Below, in pieces: positions 25,097 to 37,012 of a stretch of 64,000 nucleotides of DNA (positions are counted from its first letter, which is position 1; each line of letters starts with the position of its first letter). Below the pieces are notes generated by a model. It had not been told where the DNA came from. It searched no databases and worked only from the letters and a program-made list of their open reading frames with translations. The position numbers were made by a program, and so were the translations under genes. Source of the DNA: Lichina pygmaea (lineage: Eukaryota; Ascomycota; Lichinomycetes; Lichinales; Lichinaceae); NCBI GenBank assembly GCA_963422465.1, contig OY730169.1, positions 5,208,001 to 5,272,000 on the forward strand, written 5' to 3'.

Positions 25097-25748
25097 TTAT
25101 ATCAGAATGTTGACAGACATCCTATGACGAAGCACCGTCGGTCCGTCCGTCGGTCCGTTCGTCTCGAATACTCATGCATTTATGCTTTCCATGACCACGG
25201 TAGACGTGCCAACCATTCCCGCTGTGCTATATGTCCTCCTCCGACGAAGTACGTAACGTACTCTAAGGCTCGACTATGGGGCTCGGCATCTTCGTGACAT
25301 GTCTGAAGGAGAATGACCCGGGTCGAGCGTGCTGAGCTCGTTGGAAATATCTAGCGGTGGGTACTACTAGTAGCAGTAGTAGCCGTAGCGATGTAGAAGC
25401 ACATAGTATCCTCACGCACGGCCTTCCGACTTGATGGAGTCTTTCACTGGAGTACCTGACCGTAGTGCTTATCAAAACGTCTTCGGGTCTTGATATAGAC
25501 CGTGCTCGCAATGCCACGGTTACTCCTGTTGTTTTCTCCCAACAACCTACGACAGCGACGGAGGCAGCAAACAAAGAATGATGGCAAGGTAGACAGTGAT
25601 GAGTTCAAGCACGAGGAGGAGGTAGCCCTTGATAATGGCGAGGACCGGCGAAATGACGGCATATCGCCGTGGCGGCAAACACCAGCAAAGTCCTATTGAT
25701 ATATCATACCCCCGTTCCAGCGCCGCCGAGAACGACCAGGACCTCACC
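25097..25748. other. Spacer between convergent genes
   Basis: 652 bases between the 3' ends of Hat2 (+) and the F-box gene (-). A single GTACGTAACGTAC palindrome lies at about 25248-25262. Nothing else recognised. Confidence 0.5.
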
Positions 25749-27251
25749 CTACGCCGAATCAACTTCGTCCATATCCTCGTCCTCTAGCTCGTCCTTGGCT
25801 GAGGATGGCGACGGGCTCCTGCGCCGCTGCTTCTGCCATTCTTTGACAATCATGTCGGCGGAAACGTGCTCGGTGTCATCCTCTCCCCCAGAGTTGTGCA
25901 TGGCGTGCTGGTCTCTGTGGTCTTTGTCTGTGGCCTCTCGCTTGCCCTTGGCCTTTTCTTTTCCTCTTCCAGTTCCGATACCGGCGACCTCGGTGGTGCG
26001 TCTGCTGGGGCCGTCGTCGTTGTTGCCATCGTCCGCGTCGTCATTCTGTTCTCGATTGTCTTGGCCTCCTCTGATTTCCCTGTCGCCCTCCCGCGCCTTG
26101 GCATCCAGCGTCTCTCCCGTCTCGACGTCCTTGTAGGTGTCCAAGTCGACGTAGCCCCAGAGCATCATCTCGATGTACTCTTTGTCGAGATCCATCTGGC
26201 GTCGGATGGCTTCTCTCACGACGAGCTCGTCCGGCCGCATCAGGTAGGGCTTTCTGTACGGATCCTCGGGCGTCTTGACGGTCAGGTCTCGGCATCCCAT
26301 GCCGATCTCGCTCGCCGGCACGCCCATGATGCTCCAGCCACGGCTCTGCTGAGGCGGTACGTACGCGTACCGCAGGAAAAGCTGCCACAGCTCGACGTAG
26401 GACGTGAGAGCTTCTCGTTTCAAGGCCTTCCAGAGCACCGTTAGGCCCTTCTGTCCCAAGAGCAGCTCGCGAAGACCAACGTATCCCATGCCGTCGATCG
26501 GATCCAGGAAGCGCATGTCCAGCTTGATGAAGAAGAGCGAGGCGAGGCATATGTCCTCGTCCAGCCAGAAGTCCTGGTTGTGGATGAGTCCCACGCGCGT
26601 GTAGTTGCTACGCGCGTCCATCGTCAGCCACACCTTCTTGATGGCGCGAGACGTGCGCCGCGGCATCCTGTGTCCGTCGTCGGCCAGCGCCTCGATGATC
26701 TCGCCGACCACTCTCTCGCGCTGGTGGACCATGGCGAGCCAGCGGAAGCTGGGGACCAGACGCGTCTCGTTCTCGTTCGCCGGGTTCGGACGGCCGACTG
26801 GATCCGGCCTGCACAGGTGCCTGTAGAGCTTGAAGCGGAAGATGTCCGCCGCCTCCGGGCCGTGCCACTCGGCGTTGGCCCGCATGAAGCTGGCGAAGTA
26901 CAGGTTGACGATATTGTGGAACTCACGCGAGATCGAATACAGGTCCATGATCGTCGGCATGTCCAGCCGTCGGAAAAACTCGATCAGCAAGTCGCTCCGG
27001 CCCATGAGAGCTTGGAAGATGTTGAAATCTGGGCGGCGTTGAGCCGATTCGCCCGGTCCAGGCTCGTCATCGACAGGGGCGCCACTGGAAGGTGGCGTTG
27101 ATACGATGATGTCGTTGTCTCTGCGGGCCCTCTTGTGTGGGCGTGGGCTCAGACTCGCCAGACCACGGCCGAGACCCCCTTGAGATGCTTCCGGCGTCAA
27201 GGGCACCACGTGGTGCAGAGCTCTTCTGCGGGGACTGACTTGCGAGGACAT
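25749..27251 (-). CDS. F-box-like protein of unknown function
   Basis: Intronless frame of 500 residues from the ATG at 27251 (MSSQVSPRRR); a longer frame would start only at a TTG. Residues about 1-75 are basic, Pro/Ser rich and probably disordered, with a possible nuclear signal (PRPHKRARRD, about 37-46). Residues about 86-125 (LLIEFFRRLDMPTIMDLYS) resemble an F-box-like helix-turn motif. A conserved-looking globular part follows to about 370, including FFIKLDMRFLDPIDGMGYVG. The C-terminus is charged and low complexity. If a true F-box, it would link Skp1 to a substrate, but I cannot confirm this. Proteins of this layout are, from memory, common in Pezizomycotina. A GTAC word occurs inside the CDS at about 26359, a rare coding case. 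Confidence 0.75.
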   Translation of the reverse strand: MSSQVSPRRRALHHVVPLTPEASQGGLGRGLASLSPRPHKRARRDNDIIVSTPPSSGAPVDDEPGPGESAQRRPDFNIFQALMGRSDLLIEFFRRLDMPTIMDLYSISREFHNIVNLYFASFMRANAEWHGPEAADIFRFKLYRHLCRPDPVGRPNPANENETRLVPSFRWLAMVHQRERVVGEIIEALADDGHRMPRRTSRAIKKVWLTMDARSNYTRVGLIHNQDFWLDEDICLASLFFIKLDMRFLDPIDGMGYVGLRELLLGQKGLTVLWKALKREALTSYVELWQLFLRYAYVPPQQSRGWSIMGVPASEIGMGCRDLTVKTPEDPYRKPYLMRPDELVVREAIRRQMDLDKEYIEMMLWGYVDLDTYKDVETGETLDAKAREGDREIRGGQDNREQNDDADDGNNDDGPSRRTTEVAGIGTGRGKEKAKGKREATDKDHRDQHAMHNSGGEDDTEHVSADMIVKEWQKQRRRSPSPSSAKDELEDEDMDEVDSA

Positions 27252-28172
27252 GGTCTCCGGGACGTGATACAAATGGCTGTGGCTTGACTCAATTCTTCCG
27301 CTGGTAGATGGTGCTTCTCATCCGCGTCTTCGGAAAGGGGAGGGCTTCCCGGGGATGTCTCGCTGATGTCAATGTGAGCCGCTTGGTAGATTTAGAACGT
27401 TGGTACTCGACCGCCCTGATATTTGCTGCTGAGGCTAAGCAGAAATCGCAGCTTCACGTACCTGTAGGACTTTGTGGAACCTCTTGCGAGGGTAGTCTTG
27501 CGAATCAGCGTGACCGATCTCAGGCCCCGACGTTACAAGGGCGCCGAGCCCTGTGAGGCAAGCGGAGGAGTCTGCCTCGATAGTCTCCAGGGCCTGTCCG
27601 TGAGCCTTGTTGACAGGGGTCCAACGAGACCAAGCAAACGAGCAGGTTCCCACAGATACGGTGAGAATGATTCAGGTAGCACCAGAACGGTCGTCAGTCT
27701 CGAGCCAGGACCCTCAGAACAACTATTATCGTCTCCGCAACCATAGTTGTGCTCCAGCGTGAGGTCTTAAGAAGCAGAGACTCGGAGCAGGCTCAGAGTG
27801 GGGGCGGTGTGGATTTCACGTGTGATGAGATGGGATCATCCGGCATGAACAATGGACGAAGGCTTCGGATGAATCTCTATTGTTCCTCAAACGCGTTCTA
27901 TCACGCTAGAACTCGTTTCAGGATATCACCAAACACAACAGCCCATCACGTGTCATGTGATCTGGGAAATGCCAACCTGGCTCTTGCCTGTTGAGAGGCC
28001 TCTATACTTCTGGTATTCAGGAAGTACTACTTTTCAACAAGGAAAAAGAAGGTAATAAGTAGCCCGTATTAGCAGGCTGGGCCACGCCGCAGATGGTATC
28101 AAAAAAATGAGAAGTATACGGGCTGGCCACCGTCTTCTGGTTCTAGAAGAGCAGTGGCGTATTCTTTCCAGA
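27252..28172. other. 0.9-kb spacer
   Basis: Between the F-box gene start (-) and the 3' end of GTP cyclohydrolase (-). It should carry the F-box promoter. No gene, RNA or repeat recognised. Confidence 0.45.
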
Positions 28173-29327
28173 TCAACGTCGGTTCAAGAGGTTGAGGAAC
28201 TCGTCTCTGGTCTTGGCGCTCGATCGCATGCAGCCGAGCATGCAGCTGGTCGTGGTTGTGGCGCCTGTCTTCTGCACGCCACGCATGACCATGCATAGGT
28301 GACTTGATTCCATGACGACGCCGACGCCACGTGGGCGCAGGACCTCGGACAGCGCCAGGGCAACCTGTTTGGTGAGTCGCTCTTGGACTTGGAGCCGCCG
28401 GGAGAACATCTCCGCTATCCGGGCTAGTTTAGAGAGCCCGATGACTCTTCGATTAGGGATGTAACCGATATGCATCTGGCATGGGTCAGCCATACCGTCT
28501 GAACTTCTACGTCTTCTTCAGGTTGATGCATCGCTCACCTTGCCTGTGAAGGGGACTAGATGGTGCTCGCACAGAGAGAAGATCTCAATGTCCTTGACAA
28601 TGACCAGCTCGTCGTGGTCCTCATGGAAGACGGCTCCGTTGACGATATCTCGTAGATTTTCCTCGTAGCCCTTAGTGAAGAAAAGCATCGCATTGGCATA
28701 CCGATCTGGAGTACCCCGCAGGCCCTCTCGATTGGGATCTTCGCCGATGCACTCTAGAATGGTGCGCACAGCGCCGCATAGCTTCTGCAGGCGGTCCTCG
28801 TTCTGAGCCGGGGAGGCTTCTAGTCTCTCTCGGGTGCCGAGACCTAGAGCCACGCCATCAGTGGTCCGTTTTCCGGGCAGCTTAGATGCTATTCACGAGG
28901 GAAACTCACTTGGCCAGCTGAGCCCATCAAAGTCGATCGGCGCAACGTGCGTGTATGGGCTGACGCATCGGCTTGTGTTCGGGGTCAAATGGGGGGCTTC
29001 GTCCCTCGGATCTCTGGCCGCTTCGGTCAGATGCGGATGAGATTGTCGAAGCGCCCCAGAGACTCGGGGAGGCTGTCTGCTACTGGACGGAAGACTTGGC
29101 AGATCCTGAGTGGTCGAGTCGACGGTGGAGTAGAGCTGGCTGAGCGGCTGTGGCTCAAGGTCAGGGTCAGACTCTCCGCTGCCATTGACACCGCATGAGT
29201 TGACAGGGTCTGAGAGAGCTGGCGCGGATGGAGGGGCAGATGTAGATGTAGATGTAGATGCGTCGGCGAATGGACCAGGACCATTCAGCGCCAGGCGCCG
29301 CACTTTGTCGTTGATATGCGAATCCAT
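28173..29327 (-). CDS. GTP cyclohydrolase I
   Basis: Converts GTP to 7,8-dihydroneopterin triphosphate, the first step of folate and pterin synthesis. Exons (minus strand) 29327-28910, 28843-28539 and 28475-28173 give 341 residues. The catalytic half shows [31 protein letters not shown], the zinc motif [11 protein letters not shown] (about residue 231), [19 protein letters not shown] and [10 protein letters not shown], whose Cys is the third zinc ligand. Residues 1 to about 140 are a non-conserved extension rich in Ser, Thr and Pro, usual in fungal and animal forms and often regulatory. The start is the first ATG ([12 protein letters not shown]). An active enzyme is expected. Confidence 0.95.
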
Positions 29328-31507
29328 CACTTGACGTCCGCGGTCGGCCTGCAAAGGGCACCTTGCAACGGTATATTTTGGGTGGGATGGTAGGTCGCCA
29401 AGCTATGAGCTCACCATCGCCGACGTCCTTGTGTAGATCAAGGTCTCATATAAAGAGATTGAGACTTTTTACTCACATGGTCAGATGGTCGTACGGTAGT
29501 TCATTCTCAATGTACCACCTTGAGATCTTTGGAATGAGCATCACAGGGCTTCTACGAGTAAGCCTCTGGTCTTCGTGGGGGCATACCGTACCAAGAACCA
29601 CAGTCACGCATACGCGTGTCGGAGGACCCGGGGCACGCCGGGGGTACGAGCGGCGCAAGAGTACGGTACATACGTACGTAAAAACTTACTCGTAAGTATG
29701 TACTTCGTACTCCGTACTCCGTACCCATACCGTACGTACTCGTACGTACTACGGTCGGCATGAAAATAGAGCTTAGTCATCGACCACGAATTGCTAGTCA
29801 CGTGAGCTGTCGTTTCAGCTCCATCGTCGACTAATCACTCGTAGACCGAGTTGGCTGCATCGGGCTCGATGTCCCGGAACACCCTCCGACCAGTCTGCGA
29901 TGGCTGGGGTTGCGCAAGGCTACGATACCTTTGGCAGCGGCTCTCTACTTCATCGCTGTGGCCTTCGTCGTGGTCGTCGTCGTGGATGGAATGATGGCAT
30001 CGCCGTTGACGTTAGAGACGGCGATGCTGGCGACCGTGAACTGACTTCTAGCATTATGGCGAGCACGGCGAGATACAGTAAGATGTCTCTACGACGGTGT
30101 GGATGTCGTGGGAATTGGGTGGTCGTAGTCAGACTCCGTGGAAGAGGCAGGTCGAGGGAGTCGTACTTGACCCGAAACAGAGCAAGGCTCGATAGAAGAC
30201 ACCGATCTTCGGCCTGGATCTCGACGGATCCCGGCCCCGTTCAAGAGCCGCCGACAGCCTCGAGCGGATTTACATCGACCGATATATTTCCAGCTCACTC
30301 CTGGACCGGGGGGTCACCTTGCTCGCTGACCTCGTACCGTAGCATCTGGACTGTCTGGATAACGGCCTGACCTTGACCACCTGCACCTTGGCCGATGAAG
30401 CATACAATCGGCATACGCTGACATACCCTTGGAATGGGTTGATGTCTCGACGGTCAAGAAACTCGGACGCAGCGAAATTAGCTATCGCAGGCGGCCAAGG
30501 ATCGTTCAACCCCAGCCTGTTGGCTCGGCACATTGCCACTGTCTGAGGATGTTGCCCACCTAAGGCGCTGGAAGAAAGACACATTCCCCGAATTCTATGC
30601 CCGAAGGAGTGGGACTTCGACAAACGCCTGTCATGCCGATTTAGGTCGACTTCTATCACGTCCACCAAGCGGTTTTCCCTCCGTCGCCTCACCGTCGGCA
30701 GCCACAACACCGACTTGGGCACCGTCGCCACCTCGACTCCAGATCCACTACGGCTCTACAAGTCTGACAGTTGATGAAGCTTGCCTCTGCTCTCGCCAGA
30801 CCGAACACAGAGCACAAGCCGGCAGCACGCATCATCCTGGCGGCCAGCCCGATCGACACGCAGACGTCAACTCAAGCCGAAGGCAGAAGCTGACTTGGGA
30901 ACTTCGGCTGCTCACCCTGGCCAGCACCAGCAACCGGCGCTGGGTTCTGAGTCCAGGCCCCAGCCTTGGTCGGTCCGCTGCTGTGCATGCCCCACGACGC
31001 AGCTTGAGCGTTCATAAGCTCTGATGTTGATGCGTGCCCGTAGACTGTGCCTGAACTGAGAGAGCCTCCGTAAGATCCACACTCCCCGCCGCCTCGGAGC
31101 TCCTCCAAGGGGGCTCTGAGTTTTGCGGCTCGAAATATTCCAACATTGGGCTTGTGCGACGGTACGATGGCTGACTAAGCAGGTTTCGCGGGCAAAAAGC
31201 TCCAGCACCCAGTGCCAAGCGTCGAAGGACGATACGATTCTTTTCAGGCGACATCCGTCTGCACGGCTCCGGATCGGCACTTCGATGACGGACTTTGCAT
31301 GTTCATGGGAGGAGCCTGCCGGTGCTCGAATCGTATCTTTAGACGATGCGGGCGAGAGCCTCATGAGAGGGGTACGTTGTTCCCCGGGCTCCACCTGCAA
31401 CCCTGACCGAGACGCACCCCAGCTAACGTCGGGCAGATTTCGTTTTAGCGAACTTCAACGTTCAGCAACATCTATTGGTAGTATGAAGGCTTTGACCAAA
31501 GTCAGCG
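29328..31507. other. 2.2-kb divergent spacer, GTP cyclohydrolase / Ctk1
   Basis: Long region between divergent genes. It holds a strong GTAC cluster at about 29655-29762 and otherwise ordinary sequence. Several open frames of up to 163 codons exist on both strands, but none looks protein-like or has supporting splice partners. The last few hundred bases are probably the long 5' leader and promoter of Ctk1. Confidence 0.45.
29655..29762. repeat. GTAC/TACGTA palindrome cluster
   Basis: About 100 bases dominated by GTAC, TACGTACG and TCCGTAC words, several in inverted order. Confidence 0.75.
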
Positions 31508-32679
31508 ATGTCTGCTAGTCGGACATATATGGGGAGGGACCAGTCCAGAGACGAATACTATGAACGCGGAAGCAGGAGGCCACCTCCCGCATCGAGAGAT
31601 CACCGAGCCGTATCACCGCATCGACCCCGACACCGGGCCTTGGATCCGGGCTTGAGGCTAGCCCGTAAGGATTCGCAGCTCGGCGGCGGTACGTCACGGC
31701 GAACCAAACATCGCCCCCGAGACCACAGCGAGGAAGGCCGTCCGTCGAGCCGGCACTCGTCTCCTTTGCGAGCATCACCCCACTGGGGCCACACACAGGA
31801 CAGAGACTACAGCCGCTCCACCCGCTCGCGTCACCGTGCTGAGGGGCAAGTATCGCACGAGCGTAAGCCTCGTCATCACCCGGCAAAGCATCCGAAACGG
31901 CGAAGAAGCCGCAGTGCCTCCCCGAGCGGGGCAAACTTCAGAAAACACAGACGTACCGAGAGTCGCAGTCCTCACGGGTCGAGCAGCCCATTCTACGACG
32001 TGCCTCATCGCCGGCGCGATAGAACTCGGTCACCGGCTTCATCGGCTCACCATCGGGTTCGACCGTCTCGGAAGCGCAAGCACGCCGAAGACTTCGGCCG
32101 AAGATATCCAGAGAGATCCCTTTCGCCTCCTCGACAACAGCGACGACCGAGGTCTCCTTTGAGATCACGACCGACTGCTTCGACCTACCGCGAGCGCTCG
32201 CCCGTGGAGCGGTGGCCTGCAACGGAGGCACGCGATACCTCTGCCGCGTATTCTTCTTCCAGGAGAGGTCGGCGAGGGAGATCTCCCGAGCGTGAGAGGA
32301 GTGACTGGGACGAAGAGGGCCGTTGGCTAGGCGAAGACCATCTTGAGCCGACCACCAGTGACGATCATCGAGCCTACACGAAGGGACATCATCGGAGACG
32401 GTCTCCTCGCTCCCGGAAGGTGCGTGACCACCTCACGACTCGATCGGGACGGGAGTCGCCAGAGCCTCTTCACCGGCGCGCCTCAGCAAGGGAGGACTCC
32501 AGAGCGGCATCGCCATCGAGGCGTGCGGATCCGGGCTCACGACCGCGGTCACGTGCTTCGCCCGATATCGACCGCAGAGCGAACGACGACACGATGTACA
32601 TGCGGCCGGCTTACTCGAGCTACTCGGCAAGGCCGTCGGGCTATCGAAGCCACGAGCGCTTCCACGCTTCTCCAACACG

Positions 32680-32714
<35 letters not shown>

Positions 32715-35466
32715 GACACGGATACGCCGAGTACGATGAACGCCGCCACTACGACGACGACATCCGCGCGCGAGAAGGGTACCCGGTACACAGCTACAAA
32801 GTCTCCGATGGCAGAGAACCACCACGGATGCACTCTCGGCCGCCGTTGGACACTCGCGCTGCGTACTCTCCGTCACATCAGTACATGACCCCGACCTCGG
32901 CACATCCGGTGTCACCACAAGCAGCATCTCCGTACGGGAATGGACGTCACTGGGGTGGGCAGCGCAGTCCGTACCAGGGACAGCTGTCGTAGGTCATCTC
33001 TTTGAGCCCGGACGACCCCGAGACTACGCTCATGCCGACTTTGACCACAGGCAAGGCATGGCCCAATACCCTCCTCCTCCACCTCCGCAGCAGCCACCAC
33101 CGCTCCCGCCGTCTCAAGCGCCGTCTTATCGGACGAACAACTATCCTCCGCCGGCGAGATCGCAGCGGTCCTACTACCAGACCAGCCACTCGTCGCATCA
33201 CGGACATTACGGCGGGTCTCACGACCAAATGTCGCCCGGTTATTCTAACCAGCAGTACCGCGCGCCGCCCTCGTCGAGCCGCGGAAACCAGTACAGCCCG
33301 GTTCATGACCGTCGATACTCTGGCTCCGGGCCGTCGCACTACTCGGCCAACAACCCACGCAACCGAGGTGGCAACGGTGGCCAGTACAGCCAGCCGCATT
33401 GGAACAGCAATGCCGGTCGAGGACGATTGCAGGCGGGCCAGCAGACCGGAATCTTCTCGCATCAGGGCTCACCGCAAGGGGTCCCCTCGGCGCATGCTCA
33501 GGGTTCGCCCGCAGGCAGTTACGATCACGGTCCGCTGGCGAACGAAGGGCTAGATGACAACCCCTTCAGGCCGTCGAAAGATCTGCGAGTCGAAGACGAG
33601 GTCGGGAAGTCCGAATCGACGGCCGTGGAATCCAGGCTCGGGGAGCAGCAGATGCCGCCTCCAGCTCGACCTCCCCCTAAAGAGCCCCAGGACAAGGCTG
33701 GCTCCAAGATCAGCTTTACCATCAAGAGCAAGGCCGTCCCACCCCCAAAGGCAGATTTCTCGCGGAAGATGAGAGAGGCTCCGCCGAGGAAAGAGGTCGC
33801 CGCGGTCGGCGAAAGCCCAAAGTCAAGACGTGAGACTGGCGTCACGGCAAGGGAGCAGACGCAGACCTCTAGACCAGAACGCCAGCGAGATGAGCGTCGA
33901 CCGGCCAGCAGACCGACGACCGTCATGGTCGTCAGGACCAGACGAACGCTCGCTCCGGAGTTTGCCACCTCAGAGTCCGTCTACTACCGAAAACCTGGCA
34001 ACGAGTCCGTTGTTGGCTCGGGCACGTACGGCAAGGTCTTCAAGGCCATCCACGTCTACACCAAGGAGATGGTTGCCCTCAAGAAGATCCGGATGGAGGG
34101 CGAAAGAGACGGGGTAGGTTTCGTGTTGCGCAGTCCGTCCATCCTGCGATACGCTGACGAGCCCCGTAGTTCCCCGTCACCGCCATCCGAGAGATCAAAC
34201 TTCTGCAGTCGCTGAGGCACGCGAACGTTGTCCGGCTCCTCGAGGTCATGGTCGAGAGGAATGACTGCTTCATGGTCTTTGAATACGTCTCGCACGATCT
34301 CACCGGCCTTCTCAACCATCCGACGTTCAAGCTGGACTCGGCGCACAAGAAGCACCTGGCGCGACAACTGTTCGAGGGACTGAACTACCTGCATCGTCGC
34401 GGAGTCCTCCACCGTGACATCAAGGCAGCCAACATCTTGATCAGCAACGAAGGCCAGCTCAAGCTCGCCGATTTTGGCCTTGCTCGCTTCTTTAGCAAGA
34501 ATCGACAGCTGGACTACACCAACCGTGTGATCACCATCTGGTATAGACCTCCGGAGCTGCTGCTCGGCGAGACTCAGTACGGCCCGGCGGTCGACATATG
34601 GAGCGCCGCGTGCGTGCTCATCGAGATCTTCACCAAGCACGCCATCTTCCCCGGTGACCGCGGGGAGATCAACCAGCTCGACAAGATCTACAACGTCCTG
34701 GGCACGCCGACGAGAGCGGATTGGCCGAACATTGTCGAGATGGCCTGGTTCGAGCTGCTGCGCCCGACGGAGCGGAAACCGAACATGTTTGCCGACAAGT
34801 ACAAAGAGTACGTATCCCGCTGTTTCCCTTGGCGATATCAGCCTGCTGGATGTCTGCTTACCTCGTCCAGGCGACTGACTCCTGCGGCTTTTGACCTTCT
34901 GACGGTGATGTTCCGCTACGATCCAGCCAAACGGCCCTCCGCCTCCGTCGTCCTCGAGCACGCTTACTTCACGACAGAGGAGCCGATCGCTCGACAGGCC
35001 ATCGAGTCAGTATTCCTCTAGCACCCCTCCCCTTTCGTTCGCTCTCCTATTCGCTGTCAGTCGGCAATTGCGGCTCGTGCGCTTGAGCTGACCCAGGACT
35101 CTAAAAAAATCCAGACTTAAGGACCTTGAAGGCGACTGGCACGAGTTCGAGTCCAAAGCGCTGCGCAAAGAAAACGAGCGACGCGACAAGGAAGCCCGAC
35201 GCGCGCACGAGAATAATGTCCACAAGGACCAACCCCACCAGCGTCCTTCTTCATCTTCTCAGCCTCATCAGCACCATCAGCGCGATCAGCATCCAAGTCG
35301 CCACCCTACCAAGGACCAGGATCGAGAATCCAAAGCTGCTCAGCAGGATCAGCGGGAAAAGCGACGTGCATCGATCTCGGACGCAGGCGCCGCCACGGCG
35401 GCTTTGCCGCGATCTAGCTCGAGGTCGATGGTCGAGCGGGAGCCGAAGAGATTAAAAGCGGGATGA
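31508..35466 (+). CDS. CTK1: CTD kinase catalytic subunit Ctk1 (CDK12-like)
   Basis: Cyclin-dependent kinase that phosphorylates Ser2 of the Pol II C-terminal repeats. Exons 31508-32988, 33051-34113, 34170-34807, 34871-35005 and 35115-35466 give 1222 residues. The first 800 residues are RS- and Pro-rich and disordered, with a poly-Pro run encoded by a CCG repeat (about 32680-32714) and a PPPPPPQQ stretch after intron 1. The kinase domain spans about 805-1115: GSGTYGKVF, VALKKIRMEGE, HRDIKAANILI (about 928), DFG and the activation loop with TNRVITIWYRPPELL. The cyclin-binding helix reads FPVTAIREIKLLQSLRH, so it is a PITAIRE-like CDK of the Ctk1 class, not Cdk1. The tail after GDWHEFESKALRKENERR is charged and Gln/His rich. 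Confidence 0.94.
32680..32714 (+). repeat. CCG trinucleotide microsatellite inside Ctk1
   Basis: About 35 bases of pure CCG repeat encoding a run of 11 prolines in the disordered N-terminal part of Ctk1. It is likely to vary in length between strains. Confidence 0.9.
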
Positions 35467-36159
35467 GATGATGTAGCCTGGCATTCTCACCTCACGAATC
35501 TCTTTCCTTCCTCCCTCGCCTTCCTGGGAAATAGTACTTCTTTCTCCACCCCGTAGCCTTTCTCACCTGCTGGTACTGTTTTGATCTTTGATCATGTCTT
35601 TCCAGAAGCCTTTCGAGAATTGTATTCAAGAAGTCCCCTAAAGTCTCCAGAAAACGCTCGAGGGATTTCCTTACAAGAACTCTATTTCTTCTGTCTAGAA
35701 CATCGATGTATCTGTCTAGGACGTGAATCTGTCTGTCTGTTCTTTTATCAGGGTTGTCATCAAGAGTAGAAATCAAGAATATGAATGATACATTGAATAG
35801 CTTCTACATTGCGAATGTTGGGCACTGATAGTGTGTTTCTATCTCATGCTCACTTGATTTTTTGGTGTTCTGTGGAGTTGTGAGTGGACTACAGAGCACG
35901 GGGGGAAGTCTTTGGTGGCTGGGGGTTGGACTTGTACTTGTTGAGTGATGGAGTGATTAAGTGATTAGCTGAATAATTGAGTGATGTGAAGATGTGATGA
36001 TTGACTGAGTGGTTGATTTTCCAAGTGGTTGAGTTGTTGAAGCAACATATCTGTAGACTACTGTGACAACCACACAGATTTGAGATGACCACAAGTAGAA
36101 AGCTCTACATTGTTGAGAACCTGAGCTGATCTACAGGGTACATGGCTGCAACAATAGTA

Positions 36160-36185
36160 TACGTACGTATGTACGTAACGTACAG
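36160..36185. repeat. GTAC/TACGTA palindrome cluster
   Basis: A compact block of alternating TACGTACG and GTACGTAACGTAC words. Confidence 0.65.
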
Positions 36186-36649
36186 CAACAACAGCTTTAG
36201 GTGACAACATCAGAGTCTGGGCTGACAGTGGTCAGTTACCTATGCTGGCTTCTCTGCCTGACAAGTATAGCAATTACGTCTTGGTGAGAGACCTTACAAG
36301 TGTGGGAGTACACCAATTGAAAGTAAGATACGGAAGTACATAGGTAATGAAAACATGACCGACAGCTAGCCTTACTTACTGAAGACTTTAGTTGATCTAC
36401 ATAGCCGGGATATATTATTGACTTCTCCAAGCTGGAAGAGACTTGGTAAGTAGTGGAGTCTGGGTAAGAGCCCAGTTGTAGCTACGCTGGGACCTGATCA
36501 AGAGTTGATGACAAGGAGAATAGATGAGTTCATTGAGATTGGCTACGAGGAAGAATACTTGCTCTATATATATTTTTTTGATTTGATTCTTACACTGATT
36601 CGGCCGTTAAGCCATGCAGAACTTCTTGAAGGATTTTTGTCTCTGGTAG

Positions 36650-37012
36650 ACTTGACTCGGGGACCTCACGCATTTACCGTACACCCCGTGGTTTGTAGTG
36701 TACGTACTGTGGGAAAACCCCAAACCCCGTAGGGAAATAGGAAAACCACAGTAATGAGGGTTTTATGGATCTTGACGGATATTGGGTGAGCTATTTCTTG
36801 AGGGTTTTCATACATCTTGCGAGGAGTACATCTTAGACAAGTTCTATGAATCTCGGGGGTTTTTGTGGCAGAATGTGGGGTGGGTCAGATTCGAACTGAC
36901 GACTAGTTTAGTCAGGTTCTCCAGGCCCGACACCACTGGTTGCGGGTCATGGGTGCCACGTAGTGGGAAACTCTCACCAGCTTCCCGCTACACCACGCCG
37001 CCCCCACTTGCT
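36650..37012 (-). mobile_element. Possible tRNA-derived SINE or decayed tRNA
   Basis: On the minus strand a perfect match to the Pol III A-box consensus (TGGTGTAGCGG, 36995-36985) is followed about 90 bases on by a B-box-like AGTTCGAATCT (36897-36887) inside a five-base-pair T-arm (GTCAG/CTGAC). The A-to-B distance and an over-long variable region do not fit a normal tRNA, and the presumed acceptor stem has a mismatch. The sequence runs on past the T-arm without a 3' tRNA end, as in a tRNA-derived SINE. The 3' limit is arbitrary. Confidence 0.35.

Noticed and set aside
30533-31024. 163-codon + strand frame in the Ctk1 upstream region
   Set aside because: Composition is Ser/Pro/Arg low complexity, no known phrase, and the frame has no supporting splice partners; probably leader sequence.
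36880-37010. Ordinary tRNA gene
   Set aside because: A- and B-boxes are present but the acceptor stem mismatches and the variable region is too long for any tRNA class I know.
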